A DNA stretch of 64,000 bases from an uncultured Pseudovibrio sp. (GTDB taxonomy: Bacteria; Pseudomonadota; Alphaproteobacteria; Rhizobiales; Stappiaceae), in contig CANMBS010000006.1 in NCBI GenBank assembly GCA_947496145.1, positions 1 to 64,000 on the forward strand, read 5' to 3'. The translations under genes were made by a program, and so were the position numbers. Every line of letters begins with the position of its first letter. Position 1 is the stretch's first letter. Positions 18,208 to 27,433 of the stretch are shown one piece after another. The notes beneath the pieces were generated by a model that ran no database searches, was not told the origin of the DNA, and was given only the letters and a program-made list of their open reading frames with translations.

Positions 18208-19149
18208 TTAGTCTTTATTCTTCTCTTCACGAGCATCGGGCACGCCCGCTTTTGCGATGTCTTCCAGACTAACCTTTAAAGAGGTTTTATCATCCGAAAC
18301 GCTTTCCTCTTCAATCTCAGTAGGGACCGGATTGCAGTCCTTATAGGTTCCTTTTCCATTGAGGCAATGAAGACGGTAAGAGCGCCATGCAAATGGAATT
18401 GATGCTATATACCCCAAGCTGATTACACTCAGGCATTCAAAAGGATAACTTGCACCCAGAGCAACAATACCAACAGCAACAACAAAAAGTGGAAGAACCC
18501 ATTCCCGGCGGATATGTGTGCCGATTTGCTTTCCCGAAAATGTTGGCAGCTGGCTAACCATCAACAAACCAATGAACATCGTATAAAGCGCGACAGGCAA
18601 GGCCAGTTCATCCCAGTGAGGCGAGCCCAAGTGTTCAAGATAGATGGGGAGCAGCACAGTTAATGCACCTGCGGGTGCAGGTACACCCGTGAAGAACTTA
18701 CTCGCCCATTTGGGTTTATTCGGGTCATCAAGCGCGACGTTGAAGCGGGCAAGGCGCAGAGCCATACAAATGGAAAACAGCAGGGCTGCAATCCACCCGA
18801 GTGAGCCTGCGTCTTTTAGCATCCATGCGTACAAAATGATACCTGGAGCAACGCCGAAGTTGACGAAATCCGCCAGAGAGTCCAGTTCTGCACCGAACTT
18901 GGTTGAACCTTTGAGCATACGTGCAACACGCCCATCCAAAGCATCCAGAATAGCGGCCAAGAAAATGGCAGCAATGGCCAGATCCCACCTGCTTTCCATG
19001 GCCATTCGGATGGCTGTAAGACCAGAGCACAGCGCCAGCAGCGTGACGACATTTGGTAAGACAACACGCAGAGGAATGCGCTTGCGCGTACTTCCTTTTG
19101 CATTAGAGGGGTGACCTCCCGGTTCATAGGGAGGAAATGGATTAGACAC
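18208..19149 (-). CDS. pssA: CDP-diacylglycerol--serine O-phosphatidyltransferase
   Basis: A 313-residue CDP-alcohol phosphatidyltransferase that makes phosphatidylserine from CDP-diacylglycerol and L-serine at the inner membrane. The full family motif is present with correct spacing: Asp69, Asp72, Gly73, Ala76, Arg77, Gly86, Asp90 and Asp94 (core LDGRVARMLKG, then FGAELDSLAD). About eight membrane segments follow. The C-terminal acidic tail of about 50 residues is longer than usual. The start is GTG with AAGG upstream. It is 11 bp downstream of psd in an operon, so substrate synthesis and decarboxylation are cotranscribed. Confidence 0.94.
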   Translation of the reverse strand: MSNPFPPYEPGGHPSNAKGSTRKRIPLRVVLPNVVTLLALCSGLTAIRMAMESRWDLAIAAIFLAAILDALDGRVARMLKGSTKFGAELDSLADFVNFGVAPGIILYAWMLKDAGSLGWIAALLFSICMALRLARFNVALDDPNKPKWASKFFTGVPAPAGALTVLLPIYLEHLGSPHWDELALPVALYTMFIGLLMVSQLPTFSGKQIGTHIRREWVLPLFVVAVGIVALGASYPFECLSVISLGYIASIPFAWRSYRLHCLNGKGTYKDCNPVPTEIEEESVSDDKTSLKVSLEDIAKAGVPDAREEKNKD

Positions 19150-19160
19150 GCTATACTACC

Positions 19161-19862
19161 TTAAGAAACGCGGGCAACTACATCGCCTGCTTCTTCATCT
19201 TTTAAATTCGCCAGAATGCTCTCGCCAGCAATCATGGTCTGACCCATGGCAACTTGTGGCTTTGTACTCTGTGGCAGGTAAACGTCAAGCCTTGATCCGA
19301 ACCGGATCAAACCAAAGCGGTCTCCTGCGGAAATGTTTTCGCCTTCTTTTACGAAGCAGACAATACGTCGTGCTACGAGGCCAGCGATTTGCACTACACC
19401 TACGCGAGCATATTCGTTTTCGATGATTAAACCGTTGCGTTCGTTATGCTCACTGGCCTTATCCAGTTCAGGATTTACGAATTTACCAGCCTTATAAGCA
19501 ACGCGGGTGATACGACCTGCGATCGGAGCACGGTTTACGTGACAGTTCAGCATGTCCATAGAGATACAAATCCGCGTTAAGGGCTGTTCACCCAGATTCA
19601 GCTCGTGCGGAGGGATTGCTGAGCCGATCATACAGACTGTTCCATCTGCCGGAGAGATGATCAGGCCGTCTTTCACGGGGGTTACACGTTTCGGATCTCG
19701 AAAAAAGAAACAAACCCAACCGGTCAGGAACAGCCCTATCCAGAAAAGCGGCGACCACAACCATCCAAGCAAGATAGTAAGAGCAACTGCGATCGCAATA
19801 AACGGATAACCTTCCTTGTGAACAGGCACAATAATCTTTGATATGCTATCCATTACTGACAT
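19161..19862 (-). CDS. psd: Phosphatidylserine decarboxylase proenzyme
   Basis: A 233-residue short-type Psd that converts phosphatidylserine to phosphatidylethanolamine. N-terminal membrane segments (about residues 19-57) are followed by FFRDPKR, SPADGTV and the His of NCHVNRAP. Self-cleavage between Gly and Ser in RFGSRLDV (Gly189-Ser190 with this start) generates the pyruvoyl group. The start at 19862 is chosen because AAGGTGG lies five bases upstream; an in-frame ATG at 19880 is possible. First gene of the psd-pssA operon. Confidence 0.94.
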   Translation of the reverse strand: MSVMDSISKIIVPVHKEGYPFIAIAVALTILLGWLWSPLFWIGLFLTGWVCFFFRDPKRVTPVKDGLIISPADGTVCMIGSAIPPHELNLGEQPLTRICISMDMLNCHVNRAPIAGRITRVAYKAGKFVNPELDKASEHNERNGLIIENEYARVGVVQIAGLVARRIVCFVKEGENISAGDRFGLIRFGSRLDVYLPQSTKPQVAMGQTMIAGESILANLKDEEAGDVVARVS

Positions 19863-20016
19863 CCTGACCACCTTTCTCATTATATGGCACTCGAAAGCTG
19901 CACAATAATGCCATGCAATGTGCTTACAGAAACTCTAAGCTTGTTCCTGTAAGCAATCCTAGCGCATTTTTTCAAGAAATTCGCGGGATCCACTGTATAG
20001 GTAGAGGGCAACCCAC

Positions 20017-21957
20017 TTATTTCTTAGGTTCAACCCCTAGGATTTCGCCGGACTCAGCTGTTTTTCCTCGCGAGATAAATCCCTCATCCTCTTCACGCAT
20101 CTGTGCAAGGCGCGCTTCAGCTTCATTCACCTCACGTTGACGGCTCCACATCGAAGCATAAAGTCCTTCATTTGCCATCAACTCAGCGTGTGTGCCCTGC
20201 TCCACTGCTTCACCTGCTTTTAAGACAAGGATCTGGTCCGCGTTTACTACCGTAGAAAGGCGGTGCGCTATCACCAGCGTTGTTCTGTCTTTCGAGACCA
20301 CGTCGAGAGCTGACTGGATTTCTTGCTCCGTGTGGGTATCGAGTGCAGATGTCGCCTCGTCCAGAATGAGAATTGGCGGGCTTTTTAAAATCGTGCGGGC
20401 AATTGCAACACGCTGCTTCTCACCTCCAGAAAGTTTTAAACCGCGCTCTCCAACCTCGCTGTCATAGCCATGTGGCAAAGCCTCGATAAAATGATCAATC
20501 TGTGCCAGTTTTGCCGCTTCCCTGACTTCTTCTTCGGTGGCATCAACACGACCATAACGAATATTGTAGGCTATGTTATCATTGAACAGCACCGTATCTT
20601 GCGGCACCATGCCGATGTGATCTCGCAGAGACTTTTGTGTTACCTCGCGGACATCCTTGCCATCAATGGTGATGCGGCCAGATGTGACGTCATAAAAGCG
20701 AAATAACAGTCTGGAGATGGTAGACTTGCCTGCACCTGAGGGACCAACAATTGCTATGGTACTGCCCGCTGGAACTTCAAAGTTAACCCCCTTCAGGATC
20801 GGGCGTTCTTCATCATAATGGAAGTGAACATTCTCAAACCTGATCGTCGCTTCGCTGACCTTCAGGGTGTCCGCAAGTGGAGCATCCTGTATCTCGGGTT
20901 CGACAGCCAGAACAGAGAACATAGCTTCCAGATCAGCAATACCCTGACGAATTTCCCGGTAGATAAAGCCGATAAAGTTGAGCGGCACAGAGAGTTGCAT
21001 CAACAATGCGTTGATCATAACAAAATCACCGATACTTTGCTCACCACGCTGAATTGCTATAGCAGACATGATCATACAAGCGGCCATACCGGCACCCAAA
21101 ATAAGCGCCTGACCAAAGTTTAGCCATGCCAGTGATGTCCATGTCTTGATGGCTGCACGCTCGTAGCCACGCATGGCCTTATCAAAGCGTCCCCGCTCCA
21201 TTTCTTCGTTACCGAAGTATTTTACGGTCTCGAAGTTGAGCAGGCTGTCCACGGACTTGCTATTAGCGTCATTGTCCGCATTGTTCATGTCCCGGCGGAT
21301 CTGGATGCGTTTATCAGAAGCAACAACGGTGTAATAGACGTAGGCAAATACTGTGAGCGCAACAACAACCACATACCAGAAACCAAACTGGAACCAGATA
21401 ACAAGTGCCATCATCGCAAATTCGACAACGGTTGGAATACCACTTAGGATCGTGAAACGAACAATCCCTTCAATGCCCTTGACACCGCGATCAATCACAC
21501 GTGTTAAACCGCCAGTACGGCGGGACAGATGATAACGCAAGGAGAGTGCATGCAGGTGCTTAAATGTGAGATTTGCAAGCTCACGTACGGCATGTAAGCC
21601 AACACTAGAGAAAATTGCATCCCGGATCTGATTAAACCCTACGGCCATCGCACGAGCAACGTTGTAGGCCACGACCAGCATAACAGGTGCGATAAGAACA
21701 GGCGGCAGCCAGTTTGGCAGTACCCCATTTTCAGTCAGAGAATCTGTTGCCCATGCATACAGGTAGGGTGCAAAGACAGTGATAACCTTTGCGATAATCA
21801 AAGCTGCCAGAGCCAGAACCACGCGTTTTTTAAGCTCTGGTCTTGCATCTGGCCACATATAGACCCAAAGGGATTTTAGCGAACGAAACAGCCCTTTATC
21901 GTCTGCATCCAGTTCTGGTGCAGCGGAGGTCTGTTTTTTTTTGTGTGTTGCAGTCAT
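20017..21957 (-). CDS. Atm1-type ABC exporter (fused permease/ATPase)
   Basis: A 646-residue half-transporter of the ABCB7/Atm1/HMT1 group. Residues about 35-340 form a six-helix membrane domain with the family-typical SLRYHLSRRTGGLTRVIDRG segment; residues about 375-610 form the ATPase with Walker A GPSGAGKST, signature LSGGEKQR, Walker B LILDEATSALD and the switch His in VIAHRLS. Bacterial homologues export glutathione-linked or sulfur-containing compounds and protect against heavy metals. It stands alone, separated from psd by 154 bp and from the LysM gene by a terminator. Confidence 0.92.
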   Translation of the reverse strand: MTATHKKKQTSAAPELDADDKGLFRSLKSLWVYMWPDARPELKKRVVLALAALIIAKVITVFAPYLYAWATDSLTENGVLPNWLPPVLIAPVMLVVAYNVARAMAVGFNQIRDAIFSSVGLHAVRELANLTFKHLHALSLRYHLSRRTGGLTRVIDRGVKGIEGIVRFTILSGIPTVVEFAMMALVIWFQFGFWYVVVVALTVFAYVYYTVVASDKRIQIRRDMNNADNDANSKSVDSLLNFETVKYFGNEEMERGRFDKAMRGYERAAIKTWTSLAWLNFGQALILGAGMAACMIMSAIAIQRGEQSIGDFVMINALLMQLSVPLNFIGFIYREIRQGIADLEAMFSVLAVEPEIQDAPLADTLKVSEATIRFENVHFHYDEERPILKGVNFEVPAGSTIAIVGPSGAGKSTISRLLFRFYDVTSGRITIDGKDVREVTQKSLRDHIGMVPQDTVLFNDNIAYNIRYGRVDATEEEVREAAKLAQIDHFIEALPHGYDSEVGERGLKLSGGEKQRVAIARTILKSPPILILDEATSALDTHTEQEIQSALDVVSKDRTTLVIAHRLSTVVNADQILVLKAGEAVEQGTHAELMANEGLYASMWSRQREVNEAEARLAQMREEDEGFISRGKTAESGEILGVEPKK

Positions 21958-22118
21958 GCTAATGCCTTACTGCCCGGCACACTTCCTTAAATGAGAAGCG
22001 ATTTGGCGATACTGGAATAACCTCTGAAGAGCAATGACATGTTAAGTTTCATTGCTATCAGATTAGAGAGGAAGGCTTGCCTTTTTTGCTTGTGGCAAAC
22101 TCTTGTTGTGTAAACCAG

Positions 22119-22147
22119 AAAAGCGCTGGATGTGGTCCAGCGCTTTT
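22119..22147 (-). terminator. Intrinsic terminator of the LysM gene
   Basis: AAAAGCGCTGGA (22119-22130) pairs with TCCAGCGCTTTT (22136-22147), a perfect 12-bp stem with a five-base loop and a short T run; it follows the stop at 22210 on the minus strand. Confidence 0.82.
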
Positions 22148-22209
22148 CCAAAGTCCAATTTGGAAAACTTTCTCTTCTTAAATAGGGTATCTGAAGAGAA
22201 GAATCCAGA

Positions 22210-23607
22210 TCAGTTGTTTACTGATTTCCAATTCAGGTCAGCTACGGGCAGCATAAAGACCTGCCCAGGGTAGATAAGATCCGGATTTCGGATCTGCTGG
22301 CTGTTGGCCTGATAGATGGTGGTGTACCGAATTCCCTTACCGTAGAGACGACGTGAGATGGTCCAGAGGTTATCACCTTGCCGAATAATGACACTTGGCA
22401 AATCACCAACTCCAACGGTCGCGGAAGTTCCGCGAGAACCCGAACTTTCAGCAACTAATCGAACCGGAATCATTGCAACATCATTTTCACCCTCGGTGAA
22501 GACGACTTGCGCGCGGGCTTTCACTTTGCCATCCGTGTCTTCAACATTATCAGCCCTGACTTCAACATTGCCTGCTGGAATGTCTTTTTCAGCCTCTATA
22601 AGCCAGTGCCCTTCCTTACCGGCTTTAACAGCGCCTATAAGCTCTTCGTCTACATACACACGGACCTGCGCACCCGGCTCGCTTTCACCAGAGACAAAGA
22701 CTTTCCCCTGCTCTGTTTCGACCGCTTTAACCGCCAGCTTCGTATCCACGGTGTCTTCAGGAGACGCAGATGCACTTTCTTGAGAAGGTGTTTGCACCTT
22801 AGCAAACTTATCAGCTCCAGGTTCGGGCTTTTCACCCTGACTTTCAGGTTCAACAGATGCCTTAGCAAGCCGGGTTCCGGTTTCTTTTGCAGGTAAAGCA
22901 GTCTCAACAGCACCCATTTTTTCTTGGCTTACAGAAGCAGTATTGTCCGTTGTGGGCGTGGCTGGCTTCTCAGTCACTTTAATGGTCGTGACGGGCTCGG
23001 CTTTCACAGGTTCTTTGGGCAACTGAAGAACCTTAGAGGGTGCATTCGGTTCGTTGAGAACAACAAGAACTTCGCCGCGTTCCGTTTCAGGAACAGACAC
23101 TGCAATATGCTGCACAGAACTCATCTTTTCCTGAGTGGTCTTGCTGGTTGCTTCCAAGCTCACATCATGATCACCGGGTTTAAGAGGTTTCTCCAGAACA
23201 ATTGCAAACTCGCCCCGGTTGTTTGCAATGCCTTTACCGATCACATCACCATTTGAAATAAGTGCGACGATGGAGCCAGCTTCTGCACGCCCAGCCACAA
23301 CTGCGTCTCCAGAAGGTTCAACACGCATCACATCGAAACTTGGAATATTGTCAGCGACTTCGTTTGCGATATCCAGATTTGCAGGCACCTGCGATGTATC
23401 TGTCGTCTCCACCTGATCTTGCCGCGCACCCGGTCCACTCAACTGCACATTTCCGTTGGCAGCAGCTTGCAGCTTTTCGATGATCTTTTCGGCCTTAGTA
23501 ATGATCGCGGTTTCATCTTTATTGAGGTAGTACGCCCCTGCACCGATCGCGCCCGCAGCAACAGCTACAGCAACTGTCAGTAACCAGTTCATCCCCGATT
23601 TCGACAT
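22210..23607 (-). CDS. LysM peptidoglycan-binding protein with Ig-like repeats
   Basis: A 465-residue envelope protein. An N-terminal membrane segment (LLTVAVAVAAGAIGAGAYYL) is followed by a Glu/Pro/Thr-rich low-complexity middle, two bacterial Ig-like modules (around SGDAVVAGRAEAGSIVALIS and GKVFVSGESEPGAQVRVYV) and a C-terminal LysM domain (IIRQGDNLWTISRRLYGKG, then NPDLIYPGQVFMLP). This rhizobial architecture is a membrane-anchored periplasmic protein that binds peptidoglycan. ATG 23607 was chosen; a GAGGAG ribosome site sits 12 bases upstream, and an in-frame TTG nine bases earlier would have better spacing. Confidence 0.85.
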   Translation of the reverse strand: MSKSGMNWLLTVAVAVAAGAIGAGAYYLNKDETAIITKAEKIIEKLQAAANGNVQLSGPGARQDQVETTDTSQVPANLDIANEVADNIPSFDVMRVEPSGDAVVAGRAEAGSIVALISNGDVIGKGIANNRGEFAIVLEKPLKPGDHDVSLEATSKTTQEKMSSVQHIAVSVPETERGEVLVVLNEPNAPSKVLQLPKEPVKAEPVTTIKVTEKPATPTTDNTASVSQEKMGAVETALPAKETGTRLAKASVEPESQGEKPEPGADKFAKVQTPSQESASASPEDTVDTKLAVKAVETEQGKVFVSGESEPGAQVRVYVDEELIGAVKAGKEGHWLIEAEKDIPAGNVEVRADNVEDTDGKVKARAQVVFTEGENDVAMIPVRLVAESSGSRGTSATVGVGDLPSVIIRQGDNLWTISRRLYGKGIRYTTIYQANSQQIRNPDLIYPGQVFMLPVADLNWKSVNN

Positions 23608-23870
23608 TGTTCTCAATTGCTCCTCAAGCACGCCAGCTCAGATTTGCTGGAGCACATTGACAGGTTATCACATTATCCGGACTTCAATCACCCGGCTGTC
23701 TGTTTTGCTTAACACAACGCAACGGACAAACTTTTAACCTTGTTTGTTATACTTGTTTAATCAATGGAGCAAGATGCACCGGGTCAGGCAAGTTGCGCAT
23801 GTAAGCGAAGTTAACCTCATTTTGCAGGTGATGCTTGACCTCTCCCCTATCCTAATGCGACAGATTACCC

Positions 23871-24461
23871 ATGAAAACCTTGAAAAGCATCTGCGTATAT
23901 TGCGGCTCGAATGCGGGTAGTCATCCTCTCTTCGAGCAGTCAGCTATCGAACTTGGCGAATTACTCGCTGCCAAGGGGATTCGTCTGGTTTATGGCGGGG
24001 GATCTATCGGACTTATGGGAGCTGTTGCAAAAACTGTTCTTAACAATGGTGGCAAAGTAACCGGTGTCATCCCTCAGTTCTTGAAGGACCGGGAAGTTAT
24101 GCTTGAAGAAGCGCATGAACTGATTGTTACGCAGGACATGCATGAGCGAAAACGCATTATGTTTGAAAAAGCAGATGCCTTTATAGCTCTCCCCGGAGGC
24201 ATTGGCACTTTAGAAGAACTTGTGGAGATGCTTACCTGGGCACAGCTTGGCCGCCATGATAAGCCCATGCTTCTGCTCAATCTTGATAAGTTCTGGACAC
24301 CCTTGGTGGAGTTGCTTGATCATATGCGTGATCTGGGTTTTATACGTTCAGATAGCGATATTACCTACGAGATCACGGCGGATGTTTCTGAAAGCGTTGA
24401 TATTCTTTGCAAGGCGGTAGCTGACTGCGTAATGGAAAATCCAGACGTGCAAGACATGTAA
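23871..24461 (+). CDS. LOG family protein (TIGR00730 Rossmann fold)
   Basis: A 196-residue member of the LOG/lysine-decarboxylase-like family. Signature motifs are YGGGSIGLMG and PGGIGTLEEL. Characterised homologues are nucleoside 5'-monophosphate phosphoribohydrolases that release free cytokinins or other bases. N-terminal CVYCGSNAG is typical. No strong ribosome site is visible. It lies alone between the divergent LysM gene and the convergent rarD. Confidence 0.9.
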   Translation: MKTLKSICVYCGSNAGSHPLFEQSAIELGELLAAKGIRLVYGGGSIGLMGAVAKTVLNNGGKVTGVIPQFLKDREVMLEEAHELIVTQDMHERKRIMFEKADAFIALPGGIGTLEELVEMLTWAQLGRHDKPMLLLNLDKFWTPLVELLDHMRDLGFIRSDSDITYEITADVSESVDILCKAVADCVMENPDVQDM

Positions 24462-24515
24462 CGTCGTTATGGCCGCGCCTATCTTGGCCGCTGTAAAACC
24501 AGCGACCATTTCCTT

Positions 24516-25457
24516 TTATGCCAATTTTTCGGCACGTCGCTTAGACAAGACGCCATCGATTGAAAAGATAACCAGCGATATCCAAATCATACCGAAAGAG
24601 AACAACCCTTCCATCGAAAGGTCTTCATTAAACAGCCAGACCGCACTCAAAAAATGGATGGTTGGCGCGATATATTGAAGAAAACCAATGTAGACCAGAG
24701 GCAGACGGCGCGCGGCAAATGCAAAAACAACAAGCGGCACTGCTGTAATCACTCCTGTAAACAGCAAAAGAGCCAGAAACCATGGGGTTTGCATGGGGAT
24801 TGCCGGATAAATTCCACCAGTTCCCACATTTACAAAATACCAGATTCCGATAAATGCAAGTGGCATGACCAACAAAACTTCTACCAGTTGACCGGCAACA
24901 GCACCTACGGGAGCCTTCTTACGAACCAGACCGTACAACGCAAAACTGAAGGCCAGCACGATTGACACCCATGGCAGTTGTCCCATATCGAAGGTTCTGT
25001 ATGCAACTGCACAAACAGTGATTGTGAGTGCAAACAGTTGTCCCCTTGATAGACGTTCGGACAGAATTATTACGCCCATAACAACGCTTACAATGGGATT
25101 AATGAAGTAACCCAAGCTTGCATCCAAGACCCGACCTGCTTCAACGGCCCAAATGAAAACGGTCCAGTTGATGCTGATTACCGTGGCTGATACCAGCAAG
25201 TATTTAAGTCGCCCAAAGTCTTTAAAGATAGAAAAGACTTCTTTGCGCAGACTACCGACAACCATAAAAGCACTCAGAAACAGCACTGAGCCAATAACTC
25301 TGTAACAGATTACAATAATTGCTGGCATATCCGCAGTTAACTTGTAGTACATGGGGGCGAAACCCCACATAAGATAAGCAGAAATTGCAGCGATCAAGCC
25401 TGCTTTAAAGGCTTCAGGCGTGCCCAACTGATCAGCACTGGATGCTGGCTCTCTCAT
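24516..25457 (-). CDS. rarD: RarD protein, EamA/DMT family transporter
   Basis: A 313-residue integral membrane protein with ten predicted helices in two EamA repeats. Family markers are GLIAAISAYLMWGFAPMYYK, the NWTVFIWAV segment and LQYIAPTIHFL near the C terminus. RarD proteins are drug/metabolite-superfamily transporters linked to chloramphenicol sensitivity in some species, with uncertain substrates. An AT-rich 155-bp gap separates it from cimA upstream. Confidence 0.9.
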   Translation of the reverse strand: MREPASSADQLGTPEAFKAGLIAAISAYLMWGFAPMYYKLTADMPAIIVICYRVIGSVLFLSAFMVVGSLRKEVFSIFKDFGRLKYLLVSATVISINWTVFIWAVEAGRVLDASLGYFINPIVSVVMGVIILSERLSRGQLFALTITVCAVAYRTFDMGQLPWVSIVLAFSFALYGLVRKKAPVGAVAGQLVEVLLVMPLAFIGIWYFVNVGTGGIYPAIPMQTPWFLALLLFTGVITAVPLVVFAFAARRLPLVYIGFLQYIAPTIHFLSAVWLFNEDLSMEGLFSFGMIWISLVIFSIDGVLSKRRAEKLA

Positions 25458-25612
25458 AATTTCCCCATGAAACAGAACTGCATCAGAGAACCTGACGCTG
25501 ATAGCGCACCTCCTAAAACCAAGTGCTGGTTTTCAAGGGAGAGTAAAACGCAAATTACGAAACTAAGCAGCCGCGCGGACGCGACCACTTTTGCTTACAT
25601 AGCTTCCAATAG

Positions 25613-27217
25613 TTAAACGATTTCCAGTTCCGCCGCTTTGAAAATACAGTAACGGATAGAATCAGTGAGTGCCTGAAAAGATGCATCTACAATATTTTCA
25701 GAGACGCCGACGGTAAACCATCTTTTACCAGTCTTTTTGTTCTGGCTTTCTATAAGAACGCGCGTTATCGCGCTGGTGCCGCCATTTAATATTCGTACCT
25801 TATAGTCGATCAATTCAAGGTCTGCTATCAAACGCTGATACTTGCCCAGATCTTTACGCAGTGCAAGGTCCAGCGCATTAACGGGACCGTTACCTTCCGC
25901 CACGGACATAAAGATCTCGCCATCAACTTCCACCTTAGCAACAGCTTCTGTGACCGTGACACGTTCGCCAAGCACATTGTAGCGGCGCTCAACGCCTGTT
26001 CGATAGGAAAGGACATCGAAGTAGTCCGGTACGGAATGCAGACGGCGACGTGCGAGGAGCTCGAAAGATGCATCGGCTGCTTCGTAGGCAAAGCCTTGTG
26101 CTTCCAGCTCTTTTACCTCCGACAAAAGACTGTCCAGACGTGGGTCTGCTTTGTTGGCCTCAACACCCAGACGCTTCAGCTCGTTAAGCAGGTTCGATTT
26201 TCCGGCCTGATCAGAAACAAGCACACGCCTTTGATTGCCAACAATTTCTGGCGGGATATGTTCGTAAGTGTCAGGGTTCTTTAAAATAGCTGAGGCATGA
26301 ATGCCTGCCTTAGTCGCAAACGCATTGGCTCCGACATAAGGTGCGTGGACGTTCGAGGACCGATTCAGGATTTCGTCGAAACCTCTTGAAATTGCTGTTA
26401 ATTCTGCGAGATCATCTTTCTTGATACTAAGCTCGACCAGATCACAGTACGGCTTTTTCAAGAGCATATTGGGGATCAGGGTTATCAGGTTGGCGTTGCC
26501 GCATCGCTCGCCAATACCGTTGAGCGTGCCCTGTACCTGCCTGACGCCAGCTTCGACTGCTGCCAGAGAGTTAGCGACTGCGTGCCCGGTATCGTCATGT
26601 GCATGAATACCCAGATTGCTGCCCGGCATAACCCCTTGTACAGCCTTCACAATCTGCGTGATTTCATGGGGCAAGGTGCCGCCGTTTGTATCGCAGAGCA
26701 CCACCCAGCGGGCACCGGCTTCAAACGCGGTTTGTGCGCAGGCCAGAGCGTATTCAGGGTTTGCTTTGTAACCGTCAAAGAAATGCTCGCAATCAATCAT
26801 GGCTTCTTTGCCAGCTTTTACAGAGGCTTTAACCGTGTCCGCGATGCTCTCCAAGTTTTCATCATTGGTGCATTTGAGTGCAATATCAACGTGATAGTCC
26901 CAGCTTTTGGCAACATAACATGTTGCAGTGGCGGCTGACTGGAGCACCATTTGCACGCCCGGGTCATTTCCAATTGAGCGCCCTGCCCGCTTGGTCATCC
27001 CGAATGCGGTGAATATTGCGTTGGTTGTGCGTTTTTTTGCAAAAAACTGCGTGTCTATGGGATTTGCCCCTGGATAACCGCCTTCGATGTAATCGACACC
27101 CAATCGTTCCAACAAGCCGGTAATGGCAATTTTTTCGTCCACCGAAAAGTCGATGCCGGAGGTTTGTGCACCATCCCGCAAGGTCGTGTCGAAAAGATAC
27201 AGACGCTCTTTGTCCAT
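25613..27217 (-). CDS. cimA: Citramalate synthase
   Basis: A 534-residue member of the HMGL/isopropylmalate-synthase family, of the length and type of (R)-citramalate synthase, which condenses pyruvate and acetyl-CoA in a threonine-independent route to isoleucine. The TIM-barrel motifs are DTTLRDGAQTSGI at the N terminus, IHAHDDTGHAVANSL with metal-binding His, and NGIGERCGNANL. The C-terminal 130 residues (SYRTGVERR, VAEGNGPVNALD, GTSAITRVLIE) are the LeuA-like allosteric domain, expected to sense isoleucine. Preceded by a 216-bp gap with a possible small gene and a switchable stem. Confidence 0.93.
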   Translation of the reverse strand: MDKERLYLFDTTLRDGAQTSGIDFSVDEKIAITGLLERLGVDYIEGGYPGANPIDTQFFAKKRTTNAIFTAFGMTKRAGRSIGNDPGVQMVLQSAATATCYVAKSWDYHVDIALKCTNDENLESIADTVKASVKAGKEAMIDCEHFFDGYKANPEYALACAQTAFEAGARWVVLCDTNGGTLPHEITQIVKAVQGVMPGSNLGIHAHDDTGHAVANSLAAVEAGVRQVQGTLNGIGERCGNANLITLIPNMLLKKPYCDLVELSIKKDDLAELTAISRGFDEILNRSSNVHAPYVGANAFATKAGIHASAILKNPDTYEHIPPEIVGNQRRVLVSDQAGKSNLLNELKRLGVEANKADPRLDSLLSEVKELEAQGFAYEAADASFELLARRRLHSVPDYFDVLSYRTGVERRYNVLGERVTVTEAVAKVEVDGEIFMSVAEGNGPVNALDLALRKDLGKYQRLIADLELIDYKVRILNGGTSAITRVLIESQNKKTGKRWFTVGVSENIVDASFQALTDSIRYCIFKAAELEIV

Positions 27218-27271
27218 TACATGCCTACCCAGATATTGTTGCTGACCTTTCGATCAGGCTTCCCTCATGCC

Positions 27272-27418
27272 TCACAAAGTGCCTTGCCCAGCAGCTTCGT
27301 GGCGGTTCTCAAGGCACTCAGTCAGAGCGCCTTGAGAAAACGTTGCGAACCTAACGGTTTCTCCCGGTTTGAACCATGGAGCAGATTTCAAGTTTCCTTG
27401 TGGTATCTGCTGAGCCAT
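27272..27418 (-). CDS. Candidate 48-codon small ORF between cysS and cimA
   Basis: An open frame beginning ATG GCT CAG CAG and ending with TGA, encoding 48 residues starting MAQQIPQGNLK and including APWFKPGETVRF and ALTECLENR. It occupies most of the cysS-cimA gap on the same strand and overlaps neither gene. The ribosome site is weak (TTTGAGC directly before ATG). I do not recognise the product. Its 3' half carries the inverted repeats described at 27279-27338, so the sequence may be constrained as RNA instead. Confidence 0.35.
   Translation of the reverse strand: MAQQIPQGNLKSAPWFKPGETVRFATFSQGALTECLENRHEAAGQGTL
27279..27338 (-). promoter_or_regulatory. Three-segment RNA with alternative pairings upstream of cimA
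   Basis: In minus-strand order, segment A (27338-27329, TTCTCAAGGC) pairs over 10 bp with segment B (27317-27306, GTGCCTTGAGAA), and B can instead pair over 8 bp with segment C (27286-27279, CAAGGCAC). The layout resembles an attenuator or switch in the cimA leader. No T-tract follows, so a simple terminator is unlikely. The pairings are directly visible; a regulatory role is inferred. Confidence 0.35.
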
Positions 27419-27433
27419 GCTCAAAGGTATGTG

